Assembly (NCBI GenBank): GCA_036897095.1
Contig: JAYMSP010000917.1
Span: 1-39,013, forward strand
Source: Plantago elongata
Taxonomy: Eukaryota > Streptophyta > Magnoliopsida > Lamiales > Plantaginaceae
Direction of reading: 5' to 3'
Length of the DNA: 39,013 nucleotides
Both the position numbers and the translations under genes were made by a program. Below the pieces are notes generated by a model. The model did no database searches and was not told where the DNA came from. It saw nothing but the letters and a program-made list of their open reading frames with translations. Shown piece by piece: positions 1-21,301 of the stretch (within the stretch, counting starts at the first letter, position 1; each line of letters starts with the position of its first letter).

Positions 1-640
1 TAGTTGACCGTGTGAAGGGAAGCTAACTAGTGATTGTCGATAAGCGAAGGTAGGATGGCGGAAGGTGAAGCTTGTCTAACTGACAACCTGAGAGCTTGAT
101 CGTCTGACTGACAGACTGAAAGCTTGATCGTCTGACTGACAACATTTGATTGACAGCCTGAGAGCTTGATCGTCTGACTGATTGATAGAGTATTGAGGGT
201 TGAGTGAGAGGAGTTCGATTGATCGCTAGGGTTTTTCGTAGTCCGAATGAGATGATCTTCCTCCTTCCGCTTGCTTCCCTATATAGACCATCCAACCGTT
301 ATAATCTGTACCCACTTTTCCTATCTTTCGGATCCGGAGTGGCTTCGTGGGCTGACTCAGTCTCGTCGGTTGCTTACTGATTGACTGAGTTAGTCAAGCA
401 ACGTGGGTCGGTCAATCCGTTAGGCTAACATGGTTAGCCTTGCGAATTGGGTTGGACGAATCTCAAGTCGGTTGAATTTGTTTCTGGTAGACTGGGTGAG
501 TCGGTCAAGTAAGGTTGGCTCGCATGTATGTCGGACTCACCAAGTGTGTTAGCTAGCATGTATGTCGGACCCACCAAGTGTGTTGGCTAGCGTGTCTATC
601 CGCTAGGAAGTAGGGAGACCAAATGAGTTAGTCAGTATGC
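1..640. repeat. GC-richer block of short tandem repeats, unclassified repeat DNA
   Basis: Two short tandem arrays are visible. The first has units of about 28 bp starting at 82, 110 and 152, with a 14-bp insert before the third, sharing the core gagcttgatcgtctgactga. The second has 34-bp units starting at 515, 549 and 583 with the core catgtatgtcggac. On the minus strand a TATATAG motif near 280 is followed by a 90-codon open frame (295 to 23) made of the first array. Base composition differs from the AT-rich DNA that follows. It could be the promoter side of an old retroelement LTR or another dispersed repeat; no coding domain is recognisable, so the class is left open. Confidence 0.45.
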
Positions 641-1204
641 AAGCCTTTTGATTGTGTGACGGGTCCACTAGGTGGCTTGGTTCAGCGACCTCTTGGGGGC
701 CAACTTGCATGTGAGGTTGAGATGGACTTATTTAGAGACCGTGGATTGGGTCGTGACCTTGATGGACCAATTTGCCAGTGTTGCTGGTTAGAACGAATTT
801 TGGCTATTACAATAATTATATTTTTGTTATATAGAATATGGATTACACTGCAAATAAACTTTTTATTTGGAAATAAATTAATTTGTACTGGTGAATTTTG
901 GAGATTCAAGGAAGTTGGGCTAGTTCCAGTTTTGGCCCAGTAGTACCCCTGTGATCTTTTTATTTGGTCCAGGCAGCTCGTAGTAGTTTACTATGGTGTT
1001 GGCCTTTTGGCTTGGGCCTAGTTTGGTTTGAACGTTTCTTTTATTTCTCCTATTGTAATGTTTGGAGCATTCCCAATCTGGTGGATTTTTTTGAAGTTAA
1101 TCTATAAAAAATTATTTTTAAATATAATGAATATTACAGAGAATATATATAAAATAGTATGGAGTATGAATTACGCTGTAAAAAATATTCATAATAAATA
1201 TTTA
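641..1204. other. Intergenic DNA, no gene recognised
   Basis: Open frames at 656-943 (+), 682-909 (-) and 1028-1279 (+) show no recognisable domain and overlap each other on opposite strands, as chance frames do in repeat DNA. The stretch may continue the repeat block to its left. Confidence 0.4.
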
Positions 1205-1500
1205 TGTAACAACCCAAAATTTTATTTTTTGAATTTAAATGTCTTAACACAAATCAGAGCGTCAAACCATAGTTTATAAAGTTTCAACCGTTGATCAAAT
1301 TATTTCATTTTTATTATTCTACTAATTTACTATGTTAACCCATATTCTAACTATTATCAAACCCATGTAAGAAACCATAGCTACATTCTTCTCATCTCCC
1401 TCTTCCTTCTCCTCAAACATCTAATATCTCCGACCGCCAAAAGCTGCTAACACACTATATGCCTCCACCGCCCAAGTACAATGTAAATCTTATACCGTTG
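1205..1500 (+). mobile_element. Possible start of a Ty3/gypsy-type LTR (fossil fragment)
   Basis: The stretch opens with tgtaacaacccaaaatttta, which resembles the TGTAACA(A/C)CCC start common in LTRs of plant Ty3/gypsy elements of the Tekay/Del group, and continues with a CT-rich leader-like segment near 1390-1430. I see no primer-binding site, gag or pol downstream, so if the reading is right it is a broken, partial or solo LTR. The right edge is arbitrary. The call rests on one terminal motif. Confidence 0.3.
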
Positions 1501-2922
1501 ATTGTTATTTATATTATGATATGTGATACGTAATTGATAAATTGATATATATGTTTGTTGTCGGCTCCGAAGTGTTTGTTCATGTTTACAAAATTGATAG
1601 TCGAATTATATGGCATCACGGATTAGTACATATATATGACATGAAGATTAATTTTTGAATCAATATACATATGCATTCGTTTTTTTACTACTTCTCGCTT
1701 TAGGGTTTGCCAAATTCTACAAGTTGCAGGCCCGTCCCAGATTTCATATGGACTGTTCAACTGCATGGGCCTTATTTTTTCAGGGGCCAAGCCCAGGTCC
1801 ATAGTATGCACTGTCTGAATTAATTTACCAAAGTAATTAGAGGGATTAATTTAGTACAATTGGTGTTAATGCGAGAACTTTTTTTCAGGAAGCTGGTATC
1901 CTGCCCTTATGAGTTATGAGTCTGATATGAACTGGAGGTTTATTCGCCTTTGTTTGGCATTTATGATGAAAATTTGAAAATGCATTTTCTTCACTTAAAA
2001 AATAAAGAATTTCCAAGGCAGGGACCTAATTGCATTATTCTTGTAGTTGATTAATTTCAGTAAATAAGCCTAATTTCAGTAAAATATAAAGAATTTCCTA
2101 AGTTACGTTTACACTTCCTTGGGTGTGCTGGACTTTATTATGGACTACTTTTATATGTCTTCTTACTAATTGGTACATAGAAATTAGAAATATATTTTTT
2201 TGACATTTATAAAAGAAATAAAAACTCAAATGCTGTATCGTATTTTGTTATTTGTAAAGCACTGATATTTTTTATTGTTCTGGCTTACGTGTTACTTAGA
2301 TAAATTGTCATTGTATATTAAGTTTTAAAGAACATTAAAAGAGTTGTACTTTTCAAATGAATTTTATTTATAAGACAACTCTAAATATTTAACAAATTGC
2401 ATTTTGTCATATATATATTTTTGTTATACACGAAATTATCTTTTTTTCCCTCTCGTTTTATCTTTACATTATTATTCAGGTCCATTCTTTTAATTTGTAT
2501 GGGACCTTATTATTTAAGGACCGGCCTGCGAAGTTGAGTTTGTATACATATATATGACAGGATCAAAAGTAGATTAATTATGAAGTTAGTATATTTGATG
2601 CCACCAGGAAACGGACCCTTGCACTAGATCAATTTAATTACACCTTATACTATGCTGTGCTATGCTATGGGTGATTGATTTGTTCCACTCGTTTGCTTTC
2701 TAGGATATGTATGATTTATAATGGATATATGCTAGATGGATCACCTATTCAATTTTTTAAGGACGGATTGGTATAGTATTTGAATGGACATTTGGAATTA
2801 AATTGAAATGGAGGTATTTGAAGTATATTTTAGGTCAGATCACTGTTTATCGAGCCAAATGGACCGATTTGGATACCATGCCAAACAACTCATTAACATT
2901 TTTAATTTTTTTCTTTTTTATT
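1501..2922. other. AT-rich intergenic DNA, no gene recognised
   Basis: Frames at 1623-1811 (-) and 2803-3039 (+) lack any recognisable domain. The stretch is AT-rich with many stops on both strands, and I see no RNA gene or clear transposon terminus. Confidence 0.5.
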
Positions 2923-3005
2923 AGAGTCCGTCTTGCGAGAAATCCCTACATTTTGAAGAGTCTTGAAAGTCTCCTCCAAATAATAAAACTAGACAATTAT
3001 ATATT
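2923..3005. repeat. Dispersed repeat, copy 1 of a diverged pair
   Basis: This stretch and 4079-4160 share the order cgtcttgcgaga, then ccctac, then an agagt block, then aaaactagaca/taatt. They are diverged but collinear over about 80 bp, so they are two copies of one old dispersed repeat in the same orientation. The family is not recognised. Confidence 0.45.
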
Positions 3006-3083
3006 TATTTCACAACTTAACTTAATATTTTTTCGCTGATCTTTTAACTCAGATTCATTAAAAACGGATCAAGTAAAAACTAT

Positions 3084-3132
<49 letters not shown>

Positions 3133-4078
3133 ATCAATAGTGTAAATTTAATATCATGTAAAAATTAAATAATTCCTTTTATAAATTAGACAATATAATA
3201 TAAAAAATAAATAATATAATGAAAAATCTAAACAATATATATTGCATCGAATGAAATTTTTATGCAAATAATAAAACTAAACAAAATCACCACCAATTTT
3301 CTTTTAGATCCTTACAGTCCTCCGAATTCTTCATATCAGCTTCTCAGAAAGATCCCAACCTCGTGCAAAAAGACCAAAGAGGCAACATACAACTCAAACA
3401 TAATATGATTGTAAATGATACTCGCTCTAAGGTTGTACTATGATTCTATGAATATTAAACTTGTTTTGCTTCAAAGTTGCATTGATGCAATGTTATGGGA
3501 TGCTTATTTATACACTTTAGTTCATACCTTAATGAGTTAAAGTCTAAAATCATGCAAGATCGTTTAATGTTGTCAGTTAAGAAAAATCTTCAAGTTAAAA
3601 AAAAGTTAAAGGGCTCGTAAGGAAATATCCTTGTATTTGTGGCGTAATTATTATTTCATGTTCAACGAATAGGAACCAAAGTTCTGAGGCCGACAGTTTA
3701 AATTTATCCAATGGATAGAGCCACAAAAGTGACATGAGGCCGACCGATACTGATAGACACCCATGGCTAGAATATGAACCTACGATGCCAAATGAACTTA
3801 CGATCATGTTAAGTTTTAAGTGCAAGTTAATTTTGTTGACATTGATGGAGCTGGAGCAGTGATCAATATCAGAAAGATCTTTAGCATTTTTATTCTTATG
3901 ATTTCAAAGTCCTTTTAATGTTTCTTTATGTACTATAATCCTTGTGCAATTTGTTACTTGTTCACAATTTAGAATTGAGTGTCCACGTCAAGTAAAAGAA
4001 CGCAACTACGTTTTATGTTTTAACAAGTCAATTTCGTCGAATTTTCAAGCTCACGAGCTTGCACGAGTTGTATTTTTC
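3006..4078. other. AT-rich intergenic DNA between the two dispersed repeat copies
   Basis: Apart from the (AT)n tract, no structure is recognised. The minus-strand frame at 3595-3825 has no recognisable domain and no support as a gene. Confidence 0.5.
3087..3127. repeat. (AT)n microsatellite
   Basis: About 40 bp of uninterrupted alternating AT in AT-rich intergenic DNA. Confidence 0.9.
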
Positions 4079-4160
4079 ATAGCTCGTCTTGCGAGAGACC
4101 CCTACTTATATATATAAGAGTCCGAAAGTACCTTTTAAATGGTAAAACTAGATAATTTTA
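4079..4160. repeat. Dispersed repeat, copy 2 of a diverged pair
   Basis: Collinear with 2923-3005: both have cgtcttgcgaga followed by ccctac and, further on, aaaactaga. It lies directly upstream of a 60-bp tandem duplication. Confidence 0.45.
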
Positions 4161-4183
4161 CCTCTAATCCATCCTTTATCACA

Positions 4184-4303
4184 TTACTTCAATCATCTTC
4201 TTCTCAATTGTATTCATTCGTTGAAATTATTATTATTATTATTTCACTTCAATCCTCTTATTCTCAATTGTATTCATTCGTTGGAATAATTTTTTTTTTT
4301 GAG
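4184..4303. repeat. 60-bp tandem duplication, two copies
   Basis: Copies at 4184-4243 and 4244-4303 share ttctcaattgtattcattcg at the same offset and differ at a few positions. An ATT run ends the first copy and a T run ends the second. Intergenic. Confidence 0.75.
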
Positions 4304-4379
4304 AATTTAATATAAATAGTATACTTACATCCTCTATTCGAATTATATTTAATCAATGATAAATTAACAAATTAAATGT

Positions 4380-4560
4380 AAGACTCGATTCGGAAGACTA
4401 GCACTCCATTCGGAGAGAATCCCACCACCGCCGAGGCTAGGGTTCGGAGGATTAGCACTCAATTCGGAGAGAATCCCACCACCGTCGAGCTCGAACCCAT
4501 CACCTCGTGCTTACAACTCTTGTATTCTTACCACTCGATCACCTTATTGTTAGTATTTGA
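4380..4560 (-). mobile_element. tRNA-derived SINE-like unit
   Basis: On the minus strand there is an A-box-like GGTGATCGAGTGG (complement of 4531-4543) and, about 35 bp further on, a B-box-like GGGTTCGAGCTC (complement of 4487-4498). The intervening sequence resembles the anticodon arm region of a tRNA (ttgtaagcacgagg). This is the split RNA polymerase III promoter of a SINE head. Downstream on the minus strand follow two 54-bp tandem units (4391-4444 and 4445-4498) sharing cattcggagagaatcccacc or a near match. No acceptor-stem pairing is apparent, so it is not a functional tRNA gene. The 3' end is not defined. Confidence 0.45.
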
Positions 4561-4739
4561 ATACGTGAAATACGAAACCCAAAATATAAGAACTTTTAAA
4601 GTATTATTATACATGTTTTTTTATCTGGAGTCAAATAGAATAGCCAATAGTTATGGGATAAAAATCAATAAGTTGTTAAAAGTAGTAGGACTGAAAGCAC
4701 ATATTCCCTAAATCCGGCAGAGGTGAAGTGGTTGTCTGA

Positions 4740-4899
4740 TAGACTCTGCAGCAAACTCCACCTCCGTTTCTTCTTCTCCTATCGTCTTCCTTATCTGTAT
4801 CCTTTAGGTTTAGGGTTTTGATAGGGACCTACTTTACCTGTTAATTACACCTATTCCTCTCTTCGCCAATGCTCGTCAGAAAAATCACATCGATTGCCT
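4740..4899 (+). promoter_or_regulatory. INO80 5' leader with an overlapping upstream ATG
   Basis: The CT-rich stretch before the INO80 start looks like a plant 5'UTR. An ATG at 4869 opens a reading frame out of phase with the INO80 start at 4900. After splicing of intron 1 it would run 40 codons and end at 5097-5099, overlapping the main start. Whether the transcript begins upstream of 4869 cannot be told from sequence. Confidence 0.4.
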
Positions 4900-15593
<10,694 letters not shown>

Positions 15594-16447
15594 TAGATCA
15601 TGGGTGAAAATGAAGCGTCCTGGCTCCAAAAGATACTTAGTAAATTTTACTTGTGCTAGGTGTGCATATAGATCAACCCTGGCATGTGGTGGATGTTGCC
15701 TGCGAGGAACATCTTTTGTTGTTATCCAAATGTTTTGGCTTCTACGCTTCAGTTTTTTCCAGTTACCAGAAGTCAACCGATCATGAAATTGTGGTATCCA
15801 TCTATGCCCTCAGAAATAAGGCAGATTTAGATTTATGAGGTATATTATTTATAGTATTGTACACATTAGTAGGAATTTTAATGCTAAACTTCTTAATTAT
15901 GAGTTGTAACCATTACTACAAGTAGCAACAATAGAGGATAAAAGACGTTCTATTGTTCTATTGTAACATCAACATGATATAAAATTGGAAAAATATTTAT
16001 CGGCTCATCTTGGAGTAGACAGTTGCCATTTTAGAACTGCATTGACAGAATCTGATGATTTTATATATGATGAATAATGAATGTAATTCTGGGTTAATCT
16101 TCTTTCAATGTGCTATTGGATGGACACTTTATAATCCAAATGGAAGAAATTGAATCTGATGCTATCTGATATATCATATCGCAAACTTCTTGGAGTTTAG
16201 TAGATCCTCGAGGGACAATTCACAGCAAGTACAAATTCTTTCAGGAAACAGGCACAATCAGATACTTGAACAAAAGTAAAGAAACATGCACACCATGATA
16301 GTAATATGAGTGTGCATTTGGAACAAGGAAGGTAACAACTACTGGAACAGGTTTATGCAAGGAGACCAGGTAATAAAAGTGGTCTCTATGCAGTAGAAAA
16401 TACTGAGTTTGTCGGCACTTTCTTGAAAAGTAGAGCTCAGACAAGCA
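15594..16447. other. Tail-to-tail intergenic space holding both 3'UTRs
   Basis: 855 bp separate the INO80 stop codon (15591-15593, +) from the SFGH stop codon (16448-16450, -). AT-rich sequence with AATAAT/AATAAG-like poly(A) motifs near 15815 and 16070 suits plant 3' ends. Short open frames here (15538-15838, 16241-16524) are overlaps with the 3' exons or chance frames. No RNA gene was recognised. Confidence 0.6.
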
Positions 16448-18660
16448 TTACAGGCTAAGGGCTTGAGCATGATGACGGATATGGTCATCCACGAACGTAG
16501 CAATGAAGTAATATGAATGGTCATAACCAGGTTGCATCCTCAGCATCAGGGGACAATTAACCTTTCTACATGCTTCCTCAAACTTGTTCGGTAGAAGTTG
16601 GTCATGAAGGAATTTATCTTCACTTCCCTACAGATGGATGCTCAAGTTAGTGAATGAACAGTTCTTTGTTTAATAAAATGTTCAGCTATCGTAAAATGAA
16701 CAATTGCCATTATTGCCATAAAACACCATGCTTCATATATTATTGTTCAGTACAAACTAGGAAATTTCTTACCTGATCAATAAGGATGGTCGCAGCAACA
16801 TCATTGAACTTTGATACAAGAAAGCTGGCATCATATTCCTACATATCAACATGTTATGAACTTGTGATCTTCAAGATGTACATAACATGCAAAAGAGACA
16901 TTTGAAACACGCTATAGCCTCTAAAAGCATACCTCCCACGTAGTTTTGTCTTCCCCCAAGTAATTGGTGAAAGCCTTCTGTCCCCATTGGCAGTTTGTAG
17001 GGTTGGATATAGGTGCAAAAGCTGACACAGACTATAAAAGAAACGGGAAACATTAATCACAATTGTTATTTCAGGTGCAAATGTAAGTGAACAGAGCAGT
17101 AAAGGTCCAAGTGGATAAGATTCTCGTAAAAGAGACCAGATTAGTCACCTACTTAATAATTTAGAGTTGAGTACCTTGTATTTATTCAAATTTTTCAGGT
17201 AAATTGTTAGAGCTCCATGTCCACCCATTGAATGACCAAATATTGAAGCCCGGGATGTATCGAGCTGTTCAAAGTCTTCCTTGAGAAGTGCAGGCAATTC
17301 CTTCACGATATAGTCATACATCTGCCAGTTCTTCCACTTCTCCTGTGTAGCATTGAGATAAAATCCAGCACCTATCAGGGGAAAAAAAAGATGAGATTCC
17401 ACAATCCATAGATTGTGCCTCGGAAAAATTTCAGTAAACACTAGAACAACACTTTTCACTAATGGAGTAGAAGACCGAAGACAATTTGTGAAGCTAAACA
17501 CAAGTAGAAACAAAATGGGCATGTATTAAGTGATTCTTCAAAGGGAACATAAGGCGTACCTACTCCAAAGTCCCAGCTGTCTGACTCTCCTTCAATGTTC
17601 AAACCTCCTGCAATTACAAAATATATTCAGCATTAGACCCCGAATATGCAGCCATGTAAGAGATTATCCATAAACACGACTTTTCATCAGGGTGATCACC
17701 AGCCAAGGCAGGTGAAGTGCTCCATGAGCCTCAAAACTCTCAACTAATAGACACCCTCCCTGCATTCTAAGGTTCATATCCATATAATATTTTGTTTCGT
17801 GACATGAACTTGTTCACATTTCAGTAATCAAAGGCAGAAACATATGCTCAAATCGTTCATTCTTATGATTGACTATACTAAGACACGCTTGTTTATCTTC
17901 AAATAAACCTACGTGTCAAATTCGGGTTCAGTTTTGTTATCCAATCCCCTAGTTTTCTTCCCTGGTCCAAGCCCCAAACAACCAACAACTCAGACAAATC
18001 ATGTATTATCGAGAACTAATTCTAAATACAAGCAATTCAAGAAAAAAGGCATAATTTTATTATTTCCCAACATGTGCATATCAAACTAGGCAGACAAATT
18101 ACCCTTAAGACTTGCAGTTATAGAAAATCAACCAAAGACACTTAAAACTCACTTGGAGAAGTATCAGGCACAATTAGCGCAACGCCCTCAGCTGAAGCAA
18201 CACGCTGAGCACCGGACTTGGCGATGAAGTTCTCATCATTGCAAGTAAGGCCAGAAAGCCAGTAAAGTACCTATAGATGGTTCAAAAGCAATCCACTAAG
18301 TAATTCATCAACAATCTAGTAACAAAATGAAACAATAAAACAAGAAACAGATGATTATTTCAAAATGTAAAGGTACAGCACAGAACACCAAGAAAAGAAA
18401 AGGGTTGAATGAAAAGTAAGAAAAAGCACACAGCAAAGAAATGAAAATGATATCTTGGAAGAGCAAAATGCGAGAAAATGAAAATTAGGGTTACGGAAAT
18501 GATGACATACAGGGAACTTTTGGGAAGGGGAAGGAGAAGGAGGAAAGTAGATGTGGAAGGTCATGGAGCAGGAGAGAGTAGGACTGTAATGCTTGAAGCG
18601 CTTGTTGTAACCATCGAACATCTTCGTGCTGCTAATTTCCTCTGGTTTCGACGACTCCAT
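16448..18660 (-). CDS. SFGH: S-formylglutathione hydrolase, complete 7-exon gene
   Basis: Cytosolic serine hydrolase (esterase D family) that splits S-formylglutathione into glutathione and formate, the second step of glutathione-dependent formaldehyde detoxification after GSNOR/ADH3. Exons in coding order: 18660-18511, 18270-18153, 17607-17560, 17371-17175, 17031-16933, 16838-16773, 16627-16448. They total 858 nt, 285 aa, near the 284 aa of Arabidopsis SFGH, and phase is kept. The nucleophile elbow GHSMGG has Ser153; Asp230 (in SEDKF) and His263 (in GYDHSYYF) complete the triad by family alignment; Cys60 in GLTC is the conserved thiol that makes these enzymes oxidant-sensitive. The start is chosen because [11 protein letters not shown] follows 10 residues later as in relatives. 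No transit peptide. All borders are GT..AG. The GPDH gene lies upstream on the same strand, an adjacency also found in Arabidopsis (AT2G41530/AT2G41540, from memory). Confidence 0.96.
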
Positions 18661-19580
18661 TTTCGCACTGGTAGGTACTTTTTCTTTCTTTTTGGTGAGT
18701 TGAAGCAAAGGCAAATAGAATCAATATGAATGTCTATCTATCTGCCTTGTGTGCTTGTTTAAGTATGTGTGTGCTTGTCTTGGGCCATTTGGTCTCATCC
18801 ATGTTTTTTAAGACGCACGTTTTGTATGTGGAAAGATGTCGCACTTCTCTGTCGCCCTTGCAAAACATTGAGAGGTGGTAGACAGGTAGTGATTGCTACG
18901 GCCAAACATGATTCAGGATTAAAAACGATACTTATATTGAAAATTTTAGTTGAACATAAACTCCTTTTTTAAATGATAAAGATGATTCGTACTCCCAACT
19001 TATAAGTTGGATGTGAGCTAAGCATAATTATTATAAAACAATCTTATAATGGATGACTAACGACTAAGTCTATGAGTTCACGCACAAGTGACGGCAAAAT
19101 ACATGAGAGAGTGCATGAATTGTATCGGGACATCATATCACATAGAAAGCGATTTATAAGTAACCACGTTGATCAAAAAGTTCAAAACTTAATTGATTAG
19201 TAGCCAGATCATTATACCCTCTCTCCCAGATGATTGATGACAAAAAATGTTACATTAAAAACTCCATAAGAAATACTCTATAAAGGAATAAACTCTCTGT
19301 AATCATAAAAATTTTCGATCCTAACTTGAGACCAGTTATAAGAATAAACTCCACATTATCATATTCCATTATTTTCTCTGGTCCCGCCTTAAGTAATTAT
19401 ACCTCTGTTAATAATAAATGATATTATATTCAATAATATTTATCGCATATATGATTTTCATTGTGAAATTTAAAATGTGAAATACTTATCTAAAGTGGTT
19501 TGTGATATTAATTTGAACTTTTGAGTGATAAGCCTATTATGCTTTCATGTATGTAGTAGTTCATTTATATATAACAACGA

Positions 19581-19661
19581 AGCACATCTCAATTTGTAAG
19601 ACGCTTCACATCCAACTAATAGATTGGGGTTCGAGTCACCTTTACCGTTTAAAAAAAAAAA
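19581..19661 (+). mobile_element. SINE-like fragment with B-box and A-rich tail
   Basis: A tRNA-like piece (aatttgtaagacgcttcac, then ggggttcgagtcacc as a B-box match) is followed by a short run of 10 A (19651-19660). This order fits a tRNA-derived SINE, or the tRNA-like tail carried by many plant SINE families. The A-box is not clear, so it is probably truncated. Confidence 0.4.
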
Positions 19662-20889
19662 TAGTTCATCAACCTTCTTGTTACACAAAAAAACATCTCT
19701 AATTTGTCAAGTTATTATTTAGTAATTTTATTCAATAAATATAACATTTAAGTTATGTATATTATTTTATTATAAAAAATATATTTTTAGTGCAAAACTC
19801 TACTTAGGAATAAACTCTTTATAGTAATATTTCTTCTCGGTCCCGACGATATGACTGTATGAAGTTTTTACTATATTTTAGTAAAAAGAAACGTGTGAAG
19901 TTATGATTGTTTATGACAAATTTATTACTTACTGATAAAAGTGAACATTTTTTCATTTTTGGCATTGCAATAGAAGTGAAATATATTTTCGTTAATGTCA
20001 ATAATCTCAACAATACAACTCATTTTTAACCACACATTATTAGACCAAAATATACTTTTCTACTAATATCGCAAACTCATTTTTAACCACATATTTTTCT
20101 TGAAAAGCGTGTAAAACCAAATTATTTCATAACTGGGTTGGATGAGGTATTTATTAGTGTTAGTCTACACTTTCTTTAGAAAAAAAATAGTATAACTTCA
20201 ATGATATTTTACTTTTAGAAAAGTTCATAAAGAGGTCACTTTATATAGTGGGTTACATATAAGACCTCCTTTAAAAAACTATTATAAATACGTACTTGTC
20301 TAATTTTTAGAGTCCAAATTTCTTCCAATCACAATGTGACTTTCTATTAATGTTTCTTCTTCCTTTCTCTATTATCCAAAGAAAGTATCCTAAAAAATTC
20401 TTGTAAAAAAGACAATTTTATTTTTTAAATCTTAATTTCTCCTAACTACCACAAAATTTCCTATTGATACTTCTCCATTCTTTTACACACACACACTAAA
20501 ATTCTAAAGCATATATGTAATTTAATCCTCATCCTAAATTCTCATTCTAGTAACTTATTAAAACAACTACCTCGCTCACATCACTTTGACTCTCCTCGTC
20601 AAGAAGCGAACTGTAGATTTCATAAACTTAAAGATGCAGACAAGTAGACAACAATGAATAATAAGCTTTAAACTTTAGTTACTATTATTTTGGCTAATTA
20701 TGCATATTTAATATTTTATTATTTTAAATTTTATACGAAAAATATATAATATTTAGAATTTACACTTTTAAATGCTCAAATTTATAAGAGATTTTTAATC
20801 TTATGTTGTTTATATTCAACTCAAACATTTAAATTAGATTTTTTGTGTGGAAAAAACAATTAATTATATTGTAAAATTTTGGAGTATAA

Positions 20890-21045
20890 GATTGTGGCAG
20901 ATTTAATCGATTCGAGTTCGGATTAATTCGAAACCGATCCGTAAGTTATGAATTGAATTGTGGATTGATATATTATTGATCCGGATTCGAAAAAAATCCA
21001 AAAAATAGAATTGAATTGGTTCGGATTAATTCGATGACAACCCTA
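20890..21045. repeat. Stretch with 16-bp direct repeats, possible nonautonomous transposon remnant
   Basis: gttcggattaattcga occurs at 20916-20931 and again at 21019-21034, and the space between is rich in related ATTCGA/GGATT motifs. Read on the minus strand it ends near agggttgtcatcg, which vaguely resembles terminal sequences of hAT-derived elements. No target-site duplication or paired terminal repeat was found. Confidence 0.25.
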
Positions 21046-21301
21046 TGTGTACAATTGGTATTTGGTAGCATAGGTTTGAACCTGTAGCAAGAGGGAATGA
21101 AATTATCTTTCAATGCAAAAAGACATCAAAAGTTTGATAAGAAATAATTGATATATTTGATGATGATAATCAAGATATGTTTGTCGTCGAACAGTATGGA
21201 CTAATCTTACAGATTCACTACAACAAATCACAACACAAAGAAACACATGAGTTCCTGTTTATTTCATGATCTTGAATCTCCGATAAGGATTCTTCTATAC
21301 A

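Larger units (their letters stand above)
18740..21220. other. AT-rich intergenic DNA between SFGH and GPDH
   Basis: No gene is recognised in about 2.5 kb. It holds a SINE-like fragment (19581-19661), a stretch with 16-bp direct repeats (20916-21034) and many homopolymeric A/T runs. Frames at 18769-18972 (+) and 19819-20013 (-) have no recognisable domain. The 5' leader of SFGH lies at its left edge and the 3'UTR of GPDH at its right edge. Confidence 0.5.

Noticed and set aside
82-180. CRISPR-like array
   Set aside because: Units are contiguous or nearly so, without regular unique spacers, and the genome is a plant.
4487-4543. Functional tRNA gene
   Set aside because: A- and B-box-like motifs are present but no acceptor-stem pairing or clear anticodon loop could be drawn.
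18355-18714. Minus-strand 119-codon frame as a separate gene
   Set aside because: It is SFGH exon 1 read through its donor at 18510 into the intron, with leader sequence in front.
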